From assembly GCA_036378535.1 (NCBI GenBank), contig DASUWH010000051.1:62001-126000 (forward strand): a DNA stretch of 64,000 bases. Direction: 5' to 3'. How positions within the stretch are numbered: position 1 is the first letter of the stretch; the number at the start of each line of letters is the position of its first letter. A model generated the notes under the pieces. The model made no database searches. It worked only from the letters and a program-made list of their open reading frames with translations, and was not told the DNA's origin. The translations under genes were made by a program, and so were the position numbers. Of the stretch, positions 7,957-16,821 are shown piece after piece. This DNA comes from Gp1-AA122 sp036378535. Its GTDB lineage: Bacteria; Acidobacteriota; Terriglobia; Terriglobales; Acidobacteriaceae.

Positions 7957-10244
7957 AATCGGAACAGGTAAGACACCTTTACAAAGAACACGCGGTCGTC
8001 ATTGATCAGCCGATTGCGCGTTCGCAGCAGGTTTCCATCCGGTCCCAGGGCCAATGATGGATCTATATTTTGCAGGTCACTGTTGTAGCCCACGTACAGG
8101 GCGGTTCCGGGATGGAGCAGATAGGTGACTAGAAATTGCGGGCTTAATTCCTTCGTGGTCTCGAGCGAGGTGAAGGTCTGGTTTGCGAGTGTGGCCGTGT
8201 ATTGCAGGATAAACCGTAATGACAGCTCATTATTGATCTGCCAGTTCCAGCGGTTCCGAATGATGTGGTTGTTGAATATTGCCGGCCCGTTACTCTGCTG
8301 CTTCAGCCGGGTGAAATAGTAGGTATTGTCCACTTTTAACGAGGTCATGGGCCGCACCGTTAACCCTCCGGATATCCAGTCGCTGAACGCAAGAAAGGGA
8401 GCTTTGTTCGCCGGCGGAACATAGTTGATGGCATCCCCCCAGTTGTACTCTCCGTAGGCGGTCACCTGCTTCACCAGAGACGTACCCGCGAACACCTCGC
8501 TGTAGTGCTGTTTGTAATCCACATTCCCCGGCAACACAGAGAAATCCGTTGGGCGGAGGCGCTGCCGAAAGGGCACGTAGGGCTCGAAGAAGATGTAGGT
8601 CTGCCGCTTCAGATCCAGGTGGAAACGGCCGATGTAGGAGGTATCCAATCGCAGGCCTGAATGATCCCAGATCTGATCGGTCACCAGATCGGGTCCCCAG
8701 TCCACCACCAGGCCATGTTTTGGCCGGAAGCGATAGCTGGCAGTCTGCTGAAGCTCGCGGATGTCCACGCGGTTCACGAAACCGGGCTCCGTGGTGAATC
8801 CCGGGCTGAAATCGTTGTAGATGGCCTCGTAATTGAAATTCAAACCGCTACGAACGACATCGGCCTTATAGGCGGGCCCGGCCTGATAGGATCCATCCTC
8901 GTTGCGCGTCGAGCTGACCACGCCCTGCAACATGGCGGTCCAGTTATTCGAGATTTTGAGTCGCGTGTCCAGACCGCCGACCTGGTTGAAGGCGCCGTGA
9001 AACTCCCGGTCCGTGTAGATGGCTCCGATCGTTGACTGCCGGAAAATATCGCGATTTACGCGCGCGATGGCAAAATAAGCCTTCTGGTGATAGTCGGGAT
9101 CGGAGTAGGGAACAATCTCGCCCGGAGATTTGTCGTCGGCCAGCAGTAATCCCACTCCGTATTCACCGACCCGCCCGCTCAGCCGTGTGCCGAAATCCGG
9201 ATCCGCAATCCGGCGCGTGAACAGCAGGTCAATAGGAGTGCGGAAGTAATCGGTATTCTCCATGAAAAACGGACGCTTCTCGGGAAAGAACACCTCGAAG
9301 CGCTGGTTGACCGTCACCTGGGGATCGTCCGACTCCACCTGGCTGAAGTCTGGATTAGCGGTCACATCCATGACCAGGCTTTCCCGCAAAATGAATTTTG
9401 CGTCGAGCCCCACCTTTCCTCCGGCTAAGCGGTTGTCGAAATGCGGAACCGCAGGATCGGTCGTGTCCAGGCTGTGAAATGAATTGAAGAGTCCGTACGG
9501 GATCAGTTGAATGTTTCGACCGGGCGAAATGCCTTTCATTCCATAAGCGACCGCTGCCCGGGCCAATCGTCCCTCCACCTTACTGGACATAGCCGGCCAG
9601 AAAGAGTCTTCATTTTCCCGGTAAATCCCGCGGTAAAGAATGATGCCCCAGCCATCATCGGACAAAGAGCGAAAACGCAAGCTGCGGAATGGAATTGCAA
9701 ACCAGACTACGAATCCTTGCTTGGTAAGCCGCCCGCGCGAATACCACAAGGTGTCGAAGGTGGAATCGAAATGGGTGTAGTCACCGAGAATGCTGGCATT
9801 ATTCTCGGAACTTTCCGTATAAATGGCATCCCACTGCACGCCCAGGGGATTGGTTTGGAATGCGTAGGCGCGGCGCTGGTCACGAAAAGTGTCGAGAATT
9901 ATCTCGACCTGATCGTCGTCTCCGATATCTTCCCGCCGCGTCCGGTGCGCCCTGACTTTAGCGGGATCGTCGAAACACACGAACACAACATATAGGTTCC
10001 GCTTGTCGTAACCCAGGTAAATTTCGGTTGGTTCAGATACCGGCTCTCCGTCATGAGGGTTACGTTGTACCAGCCCTGTAACTTTGACCATCTGCTCGGC
10101 CGCAGGTCCTTCCGGCCTCATAGTGAGGAAGTTGTCCAGAACCGGAGGGCTCGACAAAAACGGAATGTTCAAGGTGGGAACAGAAGGATCGCGTTCCGGC
10201 TGTGCCCAAGCGGCAGCGGTCGTCAACAGTACGACGTAGAACAC
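7953..10244 (-). CDS. Exported CBM9-like/DUF5916 outer-membrane protein (763 aa)
   Basis: The protein starts with a hydrophobic export signal (FYVVLLTTAAAWAQ). A carbohydrate-binding-family-9-like beta sandwich follows (about 20-220, e.g. EPTEIYLGYDKRNLYVVFVC and DQVEIILDTFRDQRRAYAFQ). The DUF5916 region then includes DVTANPDFSQVESDDPQVTVN and the FFPEKRPFFMEN motif typical of this family, and the rest alternates in beta-barrel fashion to a terminal KVSYLFRF, whose final Phe is typical of outer-membrane barrels. Family members are surface proteins of unproven substrate in Acidobacteriota and Bacteroidota. The start is GTG; the frame stays open upstream with a more basic n-region (GRWWWRV), so translation may begin slightly earlier. 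The stop TAG lies inside a palindromic element. Confidence 0.85.
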   Translation of the reverse strand: MFYVVLLTTAAAWAQPERDPSVPTLNIPFLSSPPVLDNFLTMRPEGPAAEQMVKVTGLVQRNPHDGEPVSEPTEIYLGYDKRNLYVVFVCFDDPAKVRAHRTRREDIGDDDQVEIILDTFRDQRRAYAFQTNPLGVQWDAIYTESSENNASILGDYTHFDSTFDTLWYSRGRLTKQGFVVWFAIPFRSLRFRSLSDDGWGIILYRGIYRENEDSFWPAMSSKVEGRLARAAVAYGMKGISPGRNIQLIPYGLFNSFHSLDTTDPAVPHFDNRLAGGKVGLDAKFILRESLVMDVTANPDFSQVESDDPQVTVNQRFEVFFPEKRPFFMENTDYFRTPIDLLFTRRIADPDFGTRLSGRVGEYGVGLLLADDKSPGEIVPYSDPDYHQKAYFAIARVNRDIFRQSTIGAIYTDREFHGAFNQVGGLDTRLKISNNWTAMLQGVVSSTRNEDGSYQAGPAYKADVVRSGLNFNYEAIYNDFSPGFTTEPGFVNRVDIRELQQTASYRFRPKHGLVVDWGPDLVTDQIWDHSGLRLDTSYIGRFHLDLKRQTYIFFEPYVPFRQRLRPTDFSVLPGNVDYKQHYSEVFAGTSLVKQVTAYGEYNWGDAINYVPPANKAPFLAFSDWISGGLTVRPMTSLKVDNTYYFTRLKQQSNGPAIFNNHIIRNRWNWQINNELSLRFILQYTATLANQTFTSLETTKELSPQFLVTYLLHPGTALYVGYNSDLQNIDPSLALGPDGNLLRTRNRLINDDRVFFVKVSYLFRF

Positions 10245-10398
10245 ACGCCACCACCACCGCCCTTGGCTCGGACCGCCCAGACGTTCCTCACTACTCAGAA
10301 GTGTTATGTTTCGAGCGGCAACTTATACCACATCGCGCGGTGGACGAAATAGTACTTTTGTCGTTGTTCCAAAATCAGAACAAGGATGGTGCGGCGGC

Positions 10399-10554
10399 GC
10401 CTAGGAAAATTCTGATTAAGCCGGCAAATACAAACACAAGGTTCCCCTCGGCTCCGCTCGGGGCAGGCTCTCGACTCCGCAGAATTGCCTTAAAAGCGGC
10501 AATTCTGCCGCGCTCGGGATGACAGAAATGAACTTAATCAGAGCTTCCCTAGGC
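10399..10554 (-). repeat. MITE-like element, copy 1 (degenerate left end)
   Basis: Read on the minus strand this element begins GCCTAGGGAAGCTCTGATTAAG, then TTCATTTCTGTCATCCCGAGCG, and ends in a related inverse TTAATCAGAATTTTCCTAGGC. The same termini and core recur at 25339-25441. Its right end on the plus strand supplies the TAG stop of the response regulator next door. It occupies half of the gene-poor stretch 10245-10548; the remainder (10245-10398) shows nothing I can name beyond the upstream region of the DUF5916 gene. Confidence 0.8.
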
Positions 10555-11142
10555 TTTCGAATCGAGAGAAGCTTCTGTTGAACAGACTCTACACGCACAG
10601 CTGGCCGGCATGTCGGCACAATATTCCCGCAGATAGGCTTCTACTTCCTGCCAGTACTGGCTATCAGAGCGTATCTTTCTGCAAACCGGACAGCCCGGCA
10701 AAAGTCGCTGCAGCCGGGCGGCCCGCTCGCGCCATTGTCGCAGTTCCGTTCCCTGAACCTCGTTGTCCAATTCCAGGCGAATAACACGCTCGCCGATGCG
10801 CACGCGCGCCCTCAGCTCTTCCGGAACAAAAGGTTTGGTCACGTAATCGTCGGCGCCGGCTCGCAGCCCCGATACCACATCGGGGGTGCTGTTCTTAGCA
10901 GTCAACAGCATCAGGTATATTGAGGAAAGCTGGGGATCATCGCGGACCTTGCGGCATACCTGGGGGCCGCTCATAACCGGCATTACCCAATCCAACAGGG
11001 CGAGCGTAGGATGGCCGGGTTGTTGCAGAATTTCCCAGGCCTGTCCCCCATCCTCGGCCAGAACAATCTCGCGTTCAGGGGCGAGCACTTGCTGCAGCAA
11101 TCGGCGAAACAAAGCATCGTCTTCCGCTATCAGGATCTTCAT
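10549..11142 (-). CDS. Response regulator with Cys-rich C-terminal module
   Basis: The receiver domain (1-120) has the acidic pocket in LIAEDD, phospho-acceptor Asp in LLDWVMP, Thr in LLTAKN and Lys in YVTKPF. After a coiled linker, the C-terminus carries LLPGCPVCRKIRSDSQYWQE, the family motif often written CxxCKKIRDDxGYW, with more Cys residues (YCADMPASCACRVC) that could bind metal. No DNA-binding domain is present. Its ATG overlaps the TGA of the hybrid kinase upstream (ATGA, 11139-11142), so the two are translationally coupled and this is the likely output of that kinase. The TAG stop comes from the palindromic element. Confidence 0.92.
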   Translation of the reverse strand: MKILIAEDDALFRRLLQQVLAPEREIVLAEDGGQAWEILQQPGHPTLALLDWVMPVMSGPQVCRKVRDDPQLSSIYLMLLTAKNSTPDVVSGLRAGADDYVTKPFVPEELRARVRIGERVIRLELDNEVQGTELRQWRERAARLQRLLPGCPVCRKIRSDSQYWQEVEAYLREYCADMPASCACRVCSTEASLDSKA

Positions 11143-13877
11143 GATTGCACCGCCTGACGCATACCTTCTATGACAGCAGCTATTTCTTTCTCGAGTTCCT
11201 CCAGCACACGAGCGGCGCGGGTGAACTCTCCACGATGACCTATATCCTCAAGCTCACGGCTTTTTTGCGAGGCACTTGTAGCACCCAGGTACGCAAGTTG
11301 CCCCTTTAAACTGTGCGCCGTTCGTTCCACCAACTCGGAATTGTGTGCCCCGATCCCCTCCCGCAATCTGGCCAGCAGTTTTGGAGCTTCGTCAAAAAAT
11401 ATCGTGGCGATCTCCCGCAGGAGATTCTCGTCTCCATCCAGCTGTTCCAATGCCTGCGCCGGTTTCCAGCCAATCGAGCGGACCGGCGCTGGCGATTCTG
11501 CGGTTTCCGGAAACATTCGAACAATGGCGTGGGCGATGTCGCGACCACTTGCCGGTTTGGCCACATAGTCGTCCATGCCGGCTTCCAGGCAGCGATCCTT
11601 GTCTCCTTTCATGGCATGCGCCGTCATGGCCACAATCGGAATGTGCCGGGCGCTCTCTTTCTCCTGCTCGCGAATCTTTCTGGTGGCCGTGAAACCGTCC
11701 ATTTCCGGCATCTGCACGTCCATAAAGATGAGGTCGAAGGACTGTTTATGGAGCAACTCCAAGGCTTCTTTTCCGTTGCCGGCGACGGTCGCGGCGTGCC
11801 CCATCTTCTCCAGCATGCGCACCAGCAAGAGCTGATTCACCGGCGTATCCTCGACGACTAATATTTGCAGAGATTTTCCATTGGGCCCGGCATGGCGCGG
11901 CGGCAGCAGTGCGGCCGAGGTGGCTCGCTGGGCTCCCTCCAGAGCCGACACCATGGCGTCCAGCAACTCCGATCTGCGAATCGGCTTCAGCAAACGGGAT
12001 ACACTCCCCAGTTTGCGATAATGCGTGGCATCGCGTGCCTGGCTTGTGATGGGGAGCATTAAAATGACTGCCTTCGCCAGATGTTCCTGCTCGATAGCCT
12101 CTCCGAGATCGTAGCCGCTCATGCCCGGCATCTCGGCATCGACTAGGGCAAAATCGATAGGAGTCCCTGCTTGCCGGGCGCTGCGCATAAAGGCCAGAGC
12201 AGCTTCGCCGCTCTCCAGGGAGGTCACATTCATGTCCCAGGCCAAAGCCAGATCTACCAGCGCGGCTCGACTGGTAACGTTATCGTCCACGATAATGATC
12301 GATCTGCTTGCGAGCCTCTCCTCGCCGGGTGACGGACCGCCACTTCGTTTGCTGGACGCGCCGAATCGCGCGGTGAAGTGGAAGCGGCTGCCTTGTCCAA
12401 CCACGCTCTCTAACCAAATAGATCCACCCAGCAGGTGAGTCAGTCGAGAGGAAATGGCCAGACCCAAACCGGTGCCCCCGAAACTGCGGGTGGTGCTGGC
12501 GTCGGCTTGTGCGAAGGCCTCGAAAATCAGATTCTGTTTCTCCGCAGCAATGCCGATGCCGGTATCGCAAACATCGAACCGTAGTTCCAACTCTCCCGCC
12601 GTCAGCGACGTTCGGCCCACAGTCACTACCACCTCGCCCTGACGAGTAAACTTGATGGCGTTGCCGATCAGGTTGGTCAGTATCTGCCGAAGCCGCGTCG
12701 GATCGCCGATTACATATTCGGGAACTCCCAGCCGATGCTGGTAAGCCAATTCGAGCTGCTTTTCGTGAGCACGCACGGCCATGGCTCGCACCACTTCTGC
12801 CAGACTGTCATAAAGGTTGAATTCAATCTTCTCCAATTCCAGCTTTCCGGATTCAATTTTGGAGAAATCCAGAATGTCGTTGATCAGGCCGAGGAGCGAA
12901 TCCCCGGAAGACTTCAGCATGAGCAGATATTCGCGCTGCTCCGGGGTAAGTTCGGTATCGAGAACGAGTTCGGCCATACCCAGTATTCCGTTAATAGGGG
13001 TGCGAATCTCGTGGCTCATGTTGGCCAGGAACTCGCCCTTGGCCCGGCTGGCGCTCTCGGCTGCTTCTTTCGCGCTCTTCAGCTGGTTATTCACGGTGAC
13101 CAGCTCGGTCGTGCGCGTGGCCACCTGGCTCTCCAGATCCTCGCCGTGCTGCTGAAGTTCGCAGTCGCGCCTTTCGATCTGTTCCAGCATCTCGTTGAAT
13201 TGGCACACCAGCAGTCCCAGCTCATCCTTGGTGCTGGCGGTTGCCCGCAGCCCGTAGTTGCCGGATCCGGACACCGCTTTGGCCGTATCCAGGAGGTCGA
13301 TGACCGGCCTGGAGATCACCTTTTGCAGCCGCAAGGCCATCAGGTAAGCGACTGCTGAGGCAGCCAACAACACTGCCATCATTACTATCAGGAAACGCTG
13401 CAGGCGCTGGTACGCATCCTGCATATCAGACTCCAGGAAGATGAAGCCGATCTGCTCACCCGCCAGTTCAATGCGGCGAAACTGTTTCAGGTGCCCCTTC
13501 TCAATGTAAGCCCCGACCGTACGCGCTGCCGGCGGCACAAAGGGAAGGCTGAGGTCCGGCCGTAGGTAGGTGGCGAAGACGACACCATTGTGGTTATACA
13601 AACACGCGCTCGTAACGCGCGGCTCGGCCCGCAGGGCAGCCAATATTTCCGTGCCCGCCTGGGAATCGGCAAAGGTGAGGGCAGCCGTGCTGTTTTGTCC
13701 TAGCATATCGGCCAGCGCCGCCAGATCATGCTCCGTGGCTCGCCGCGTGCTCACCACGTCATACATGATCATCACCGTACAGGCCAGCAGCAGGGCCACG
13801 CTGGTAGTCACCATGATGATGACTGTCAACTTCCACCGCACCGATATGTTGCCGAACAATGACATCCCTCCGCCCAC
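11139..13877 (-). CDS. Hybrid sensor histidine kinase (TM-HAMP-HK-REC-REC-Hpt)
   Basis: The domain order resembles BarA. There is a first TM helix (about 15-40), then a periplasmic sensor of CHASE8-like type (NSTAALTFAD), a second TM (about 163-185), HAMP and coiled coil. The kinase core has H-box NMSHEIRTPINGILGMAEL, N-box LIGNAIKFTRQGE and G-box CDTGIGIA. Two receivers follow: the first has IIIVDDN with Asp in ALVDAEMPGMSG, the second ILVVEDTPVNQ with Asp in FMDVQMPEMDG. The C-terminal Hpt histidine is in ERTAHSLKGQLAYLG. The GTG start directly follows the YfiR stop (TAA GTG); the in-frame ATG at 13865 is an alternative. The gene lies between the periplasmic YfiR-like protein and the response regulator. 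Confidence 0.95.
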   Translation of the reverse strand: MGGGMSLFGNISVRWKLTVIIMVTTSVALLLACTVMIMYDVVSTRRATEHDLAALADMLGQNSTAALTFADSQAGTEILAALRAEPRVTSACLYNHNGVVFATYLRPDLSLPFVPPAARTVGAYIEKGHLKQFRRIELAGEQIGFIFLESDMQDAYQRLQRFLIVMMAVLLAASAVAYLMALRLQKVISRPVIDLLDTAKAVSGSGNYGLRATASTKDELGLLVCQFNEMLEQIERRDCELQQHGEDLESQVATRTTELVTVNNQLKSAKEAAESASRAKGEFLANMSHEIRTPINGILGMAELVLDTELTPEQREYLLMLKSSGDSLLGLINDILDFSKIESGKLELEKIEFNLYDSLAEVVRAMAVRAHEKQLELAYQHRLGVPEYVIGDPTRLRQILTNLIGNAIKFTRQGEVVVTVGRTSLTAGELELRFDVCDTGIGIAAEKQNLIFEAFAQADASTTRSFGGTGLGLAISSRLTHLLGGSIWLESVVGQGSRFHFTARFGASSKRSGGPSPGEERLASRSIIIVDDNVTSRAALVDLALAWDMNVTSLESGEAALAFMRSARQAGTPIDFALVDAEMPGMSGYDLGEAIEQEHLAKAVILMLPITSQARDATHYRKLGSVSRLLKPIRRSELLDAMVSALEGAQRATSAALLPPRHAGPNGKSLQILVVEDTPVNQLLLVRMLEKMGHAATVAGNGKEALELLHKQSFDLIFMDVQMPEMDGFTATRKIREQEKESARHIPIVAMTAHAMKGDKDRCLEAGMDDYVAKPASGRDIAHAIVRMFPETAESPAPVRSIGWKPAQALEQLDGDENLLREIATIFFDEAPKLLARLREGIGAHNSELVERTAHSLKGQLAYLGATSASQKSRELEDIGHRGEFTRAARVLEELEKEIAAVIEGMRQAVQS

Positions 13878-14423
13878 TTACATCTCTACCGCCTTCGCCA
13901 GACTCAATAGTTTCGAGCTCAGTTTCAGCCCGGCATCCTGCGCCGCTTTGAGGTTCACTTCGAAACGGATGCGGTTCTGATCGAGAATGAAGTTGATCAC
14001 CCCGCCCTGCTCGATGAATCCGGGAATGTCGCCTACCGTGAGTACGTGCGTGCCGCGGGCCGACTCCAGCACTTGCTGCAACCGCCAACTTTCCAATGTG
14101 CCGACGAACAGAACATGGCAGCCTGTGATCTGGAGAGGACTCACCCGCTGCACCTCTACCGCGCGAGTTCCTATGGTTTTGCCTGCGATAAGCTGTTGCA
14201 GGTCGGAAGCCAGAGAATGATTGCCCAAGACGCATAGCCGCACAGAATCGGAAGGCTTGGAAAAAGCTTCCGGCGGCCATTCCACAAATTTCGCAAAGTT
14301 GTAGACGAAAGCCGCTTTAATCTCATATTCCGTAGGTTGCCGTTGGGCATGAGTGAGTTCAGCGGATATAAGCACGAAGCACAGGATCAGAAAGGGCCAC
14401 CACCAGCGGCGGCCAACCGTCAT
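13878..14423 (-). CDS. YfiR/HmsC-like periplasmic protein (DUF4154)
   Basis: The protein has a clear signal peptide (RRWWWPFLILCFVLISAELT, cleavage near HAQ) and the DUF4154 signature: EYEIKAAFVYNFAKFVEWPP, then LCVLGN, GCHVLFVG, VLTVGDIPGFIEQGGVINFI and RIRFEVNLKAAQDAGLKLSS. Pseudomonas YfiR is a periplasmic repressor of a membrane diguanylate cyclase; here its neighbour is a hybrid histidine kinase, so it more likely modulates that sensor. The frame is open to 14507, but the start at 14423 puts the signal peptide at the N-terminus and avoids overlap with the TonB receptor gene. It sits between the receptor and the kinase in the same direction. Confidence 0.9.
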   Translation of the reverse strand: MTVGRRWWWPFLILCFVLISAELTHAQRQPTEYEIKAAFVYNFAKFVEWPPEAFSKPSDSVRLCVLGNHSLASDLQQLIAGKTIGTRAVEVQRVSPLQITGCHVLFVGTLESWRLQQVLESARGTHVLTVGDIPGFIEQGGVINFILDQNRIRFEVNLKAAQDAGLKLSSKLLSLAKAVEM

Positions 14424-14494
14424 GGCGCCATACGCACCCGCCGTTCGCGGTGAAATCCCAGCGTGATTCTGACCGAACCACGCGTCGCCCTGGA

Positions 14495-16543
14495 TCAGAA
14501 CTGCCATGTAATCTTTCCGCTTACCACGCGGCTGACTTCATCTTTTCCTTGAATATCCGTTGGGAAAATAAACTCCGGGTGTAACGGGCGCAGCAGATTT
14601 TGCCCGTTCACGCTGAATTCGAGACGTTCTGCGGGATGCCATGCCAGCCGCGTATCGAAGCGCAGGTAAGGCGGTACGGGTTGCGCGGGTAAACGGTCTA
14701 CCCAATAAAAGCTATTGTCGAATTCCAGGTTGTGTCGAAGGGAGAGATTGGAATGGACCTGGAACGGGTGCGTGGGACTGCTGCCTGGGAGAAATCTCGT
14801 TATGACATTGGCGGGATGCAGGGTCATGTGAAGCCAGGAATAGGAGCCCGTCAATTTCCAGAAACTGAACGGGATGTAATTACCGGAAAATTCCATGCCA
14901 TAGCTTTTGCCATCATGGTTATTCTCGAATTGCAGCGGTACGATCACGTGAGGTTGTACGCCCGCGGTTTCCAGGAAAGGTTCAGCAAAAGCCACTCCAA
15001 TGAGGTGGTGATAGGTGTTGTAGAAAGAGGCGGCGTCAAAGAAAAGGCGGCGTGCGGGCTGCATCCTGTATCCGGCTTCATAGGCGAGCATCTGTTCGGA
15101 GCGGACTCCGGGATTGCCGGCCAAGGCGGTTAGGTATGTAAGGCCTCCCGGTCCGGGCACAGCTAAGGCGCCGACCCTACCATTTTCCTCGTAATCATTC
15201 GGTGTACGCACCGCGCGGGAAACTGACATCCATAACGACTGATGCGCACGCATCTGCCAGTGGAGACGAGCGCTCGGCTGGTATTCGAGGCCGGTATATT
15301 GGTTTGATTCGAACTTCGAGCCCAGGGTGAGGCTGAGGCGCGATGGAACGATCGCAATCTCGTCCTGCACGAAACCGTTGAACAGCTGCCGTGTGAACTG
15401 ATCCGGTCGCCACCAGGGATGATCCTTGGAGTCGAACCAGACCATGAGGCTGTTGTCGATGCTTTCCGTGGTCGCACGATAGCCGGCGCCCCACATCCAC
15501 TGCTGCCTTTTGCCCCACTGCGTCTGGTACTGAAAATCGAAGTCGTAGACATTTTGACGAAAGCGCGCCGCAGGTATACCGAAATCGAGCCGATCGTAAT
15601 AGAACTGCAGAGCGCTCTCTGAGCCATTGCCGAAGTGATGATTCCAACGGCTCAGCAAATCTCCGCCGTCGGTAGTCAGGCTCTGGTCAGTAGTAAGTGT
15701 GTAAGGCGGAATAAGAAGTGGAGCAGTATAGCTTTCGTTTTGTGCTCCGCGAAACGCGTCACCGGACAGGGTGATAAAGTCCCTGGGGGTTGCGCTCCAA
15801 TCCGCGCGAAATCCACCCCGGCCTGTATACCATGCGTCGGATTGCGAAGCCGGAAGCCCTCCTCGAGGGCTGAGTTGCGCATATTTCCCAAAAACCCGGT
15901 ATACGAAATTCTCGCCGGCTTTAGCGCCATAGCGGGCCGCGCTAGAACCCCAGCGGTTAGAACCCGTGGTCGTCAACAGCCCGCCCTGCGTGTCATGCGC
16001 CGGCTTGGTGATGATGTTGATGACGCCGTTCACGGCATTGGATCCCCACAGGCTGGCGCCAGGTCCTCGAATGACTTCGATTCGCTCTATGTCTTCCAGC
16101 ATCGTGTCTTCCAGGTTCCATACCGTTCCGGAGAAAAGTGGCGTATACACCACTCGGCCATCGATCAAGACCAGCAGCTTGTTGGCATAGCGATCATCAA
16201 AGCCTCGTATTGTGACCGCCCAGGTGTGAGCATTGATCTGAGCTACCTGAACCCCTGGGGCGAGGCGCAGAGCCTCGGGAATGCTGGTCGCACCCGAACG
16301 TCGAATGTCCTCCTGCGTGATCACATAGACTGCCGCCGCCGTCTCCGACAATGGCTGCTGCCGCTTCGCCACCGAGGTGACTTCCACATTCATCAGGTCC
16401 TCGAGGCTCATCTCCGCGAGATTTTTCCTCGACTCCTGCGCGAGGCACTGCCCCGCGACTACGACGAGCCCAAGCACGACAAACTGGAACGCGGCTCGCC
16501 CCAGTCGTTTTCTACTTTTCGGGTTATGCCAGCTTGTTCGCAC
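14495..16543 (-). CDS. TonB-dependent receptor (682 aa)
   Basis: This is an outer-membrane active-transport or signalling receptor. A signal peptide ends near QCLAQ, followed by LAEMSLEDLMNVEVTSVAKR, the segment characteristic of receptors linked to YfiR/kinase cassettes. The plug domain (about 60-170) includes VYVITQEDIRRSGATSIPEA, RGFDDRYANKLLVLIDGR and IERIEVIRGPGASLWGSNAV followed by NIITK. The remainder alternates as a 22-strand barrel and ends VSGKITWQF with a C-terminal Phe. The substrate is unknown. It is the first gene of a four-gene minus-strand unit (receptor, YfiR-like, hybrid kinase, regulator). Confidence 0.93.
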   Translation of the reverse strand: MRTSWHNPKSRKRLGRAAFQFVVLGLVVVAGQCLAQESRKNLAEMSLEDLMNVEVTSVAKRQQPLSETAAAVYVITQEDIRRSGATSIPEALRLAPGVQVAQINAHTWAVTIRGFDDRYANKLLVLIDGRVVYTPLFSGTVWNLEDTMLEDIERIEVIRGPGASLWGSNAVNGVINIITKPAHDTQGGLLTTTGSNRWGSSAARYGAKAGENFVYRVFGKYAQLSPRGGLPASQSDAWYTGRGGFRADWSATPRDFITLSGDAFRGAQNESYTAPLLIPPYTLTTDQSLTTDGGDLLSRWNHHFGNGSESALQFYYDRLDFGIPAARFRQNVYDFDFQYQTQWGKRQQWMWGAGYRATTESIDNSLMVWFDSKDHPWWRPDQFTRQLFNGFVQDEIAIVPSRLSLTLGSKFESNQYTGLEYQPSARLHWQMRAHQSLWMSVSRAVRTPNDYEENGRVGALAVPGPGGLTYLTALAGNPGVRSEQMLAYEAGYRMQPARRLFFDAASFYNTYHHLIGVAFAEPFLETAGVQPHVIVPLQFENNHDGKSYGMEFSGNYIPFSFWKLTGSYSWLHMTLHPANVITRFLPGSSPTHPFQVHSNLSLRHNLEFDNSFYWVDRLPAQPVPPYLRFDTRLAWHPAERLEFSVNGQNLLRPLHPEFIFPTDIQGKDEVSRVVSGKITWQF

Positions 16544-16821
16544 GGTTCTCTTCCTCCTCGGAACTCCCGCCAGGCGCAGTTCGGGTGAATGCGCAAAAGA
16601 CGGCGTTGTGATAAGGCCTGACTAACTGGCTATCGGCGAGAAACGGGGAAAGTTGATGGAAAGTATTGCTAAGAGGCTGGATCAGAGTGATTACGAAAAC
16701 AACCATTCTATTTCGGGAATTCGCGATGAGGCGGAATCGAAAGCTCTGGCCGGCCAGCGCACGAAAGTGCTAGCCCGTCAGCTTCCTTGCCCGCATAATT
16801 GTCTGCTTCAAAGGAAGGCCC

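Noticed and set aside
12735..13358. 207-codon plus-strand frame opposite the hybrid histidine kinase
   Set aside because: Shadow of the kinase core; the minus strand carries unbroken H, N and G boxes.
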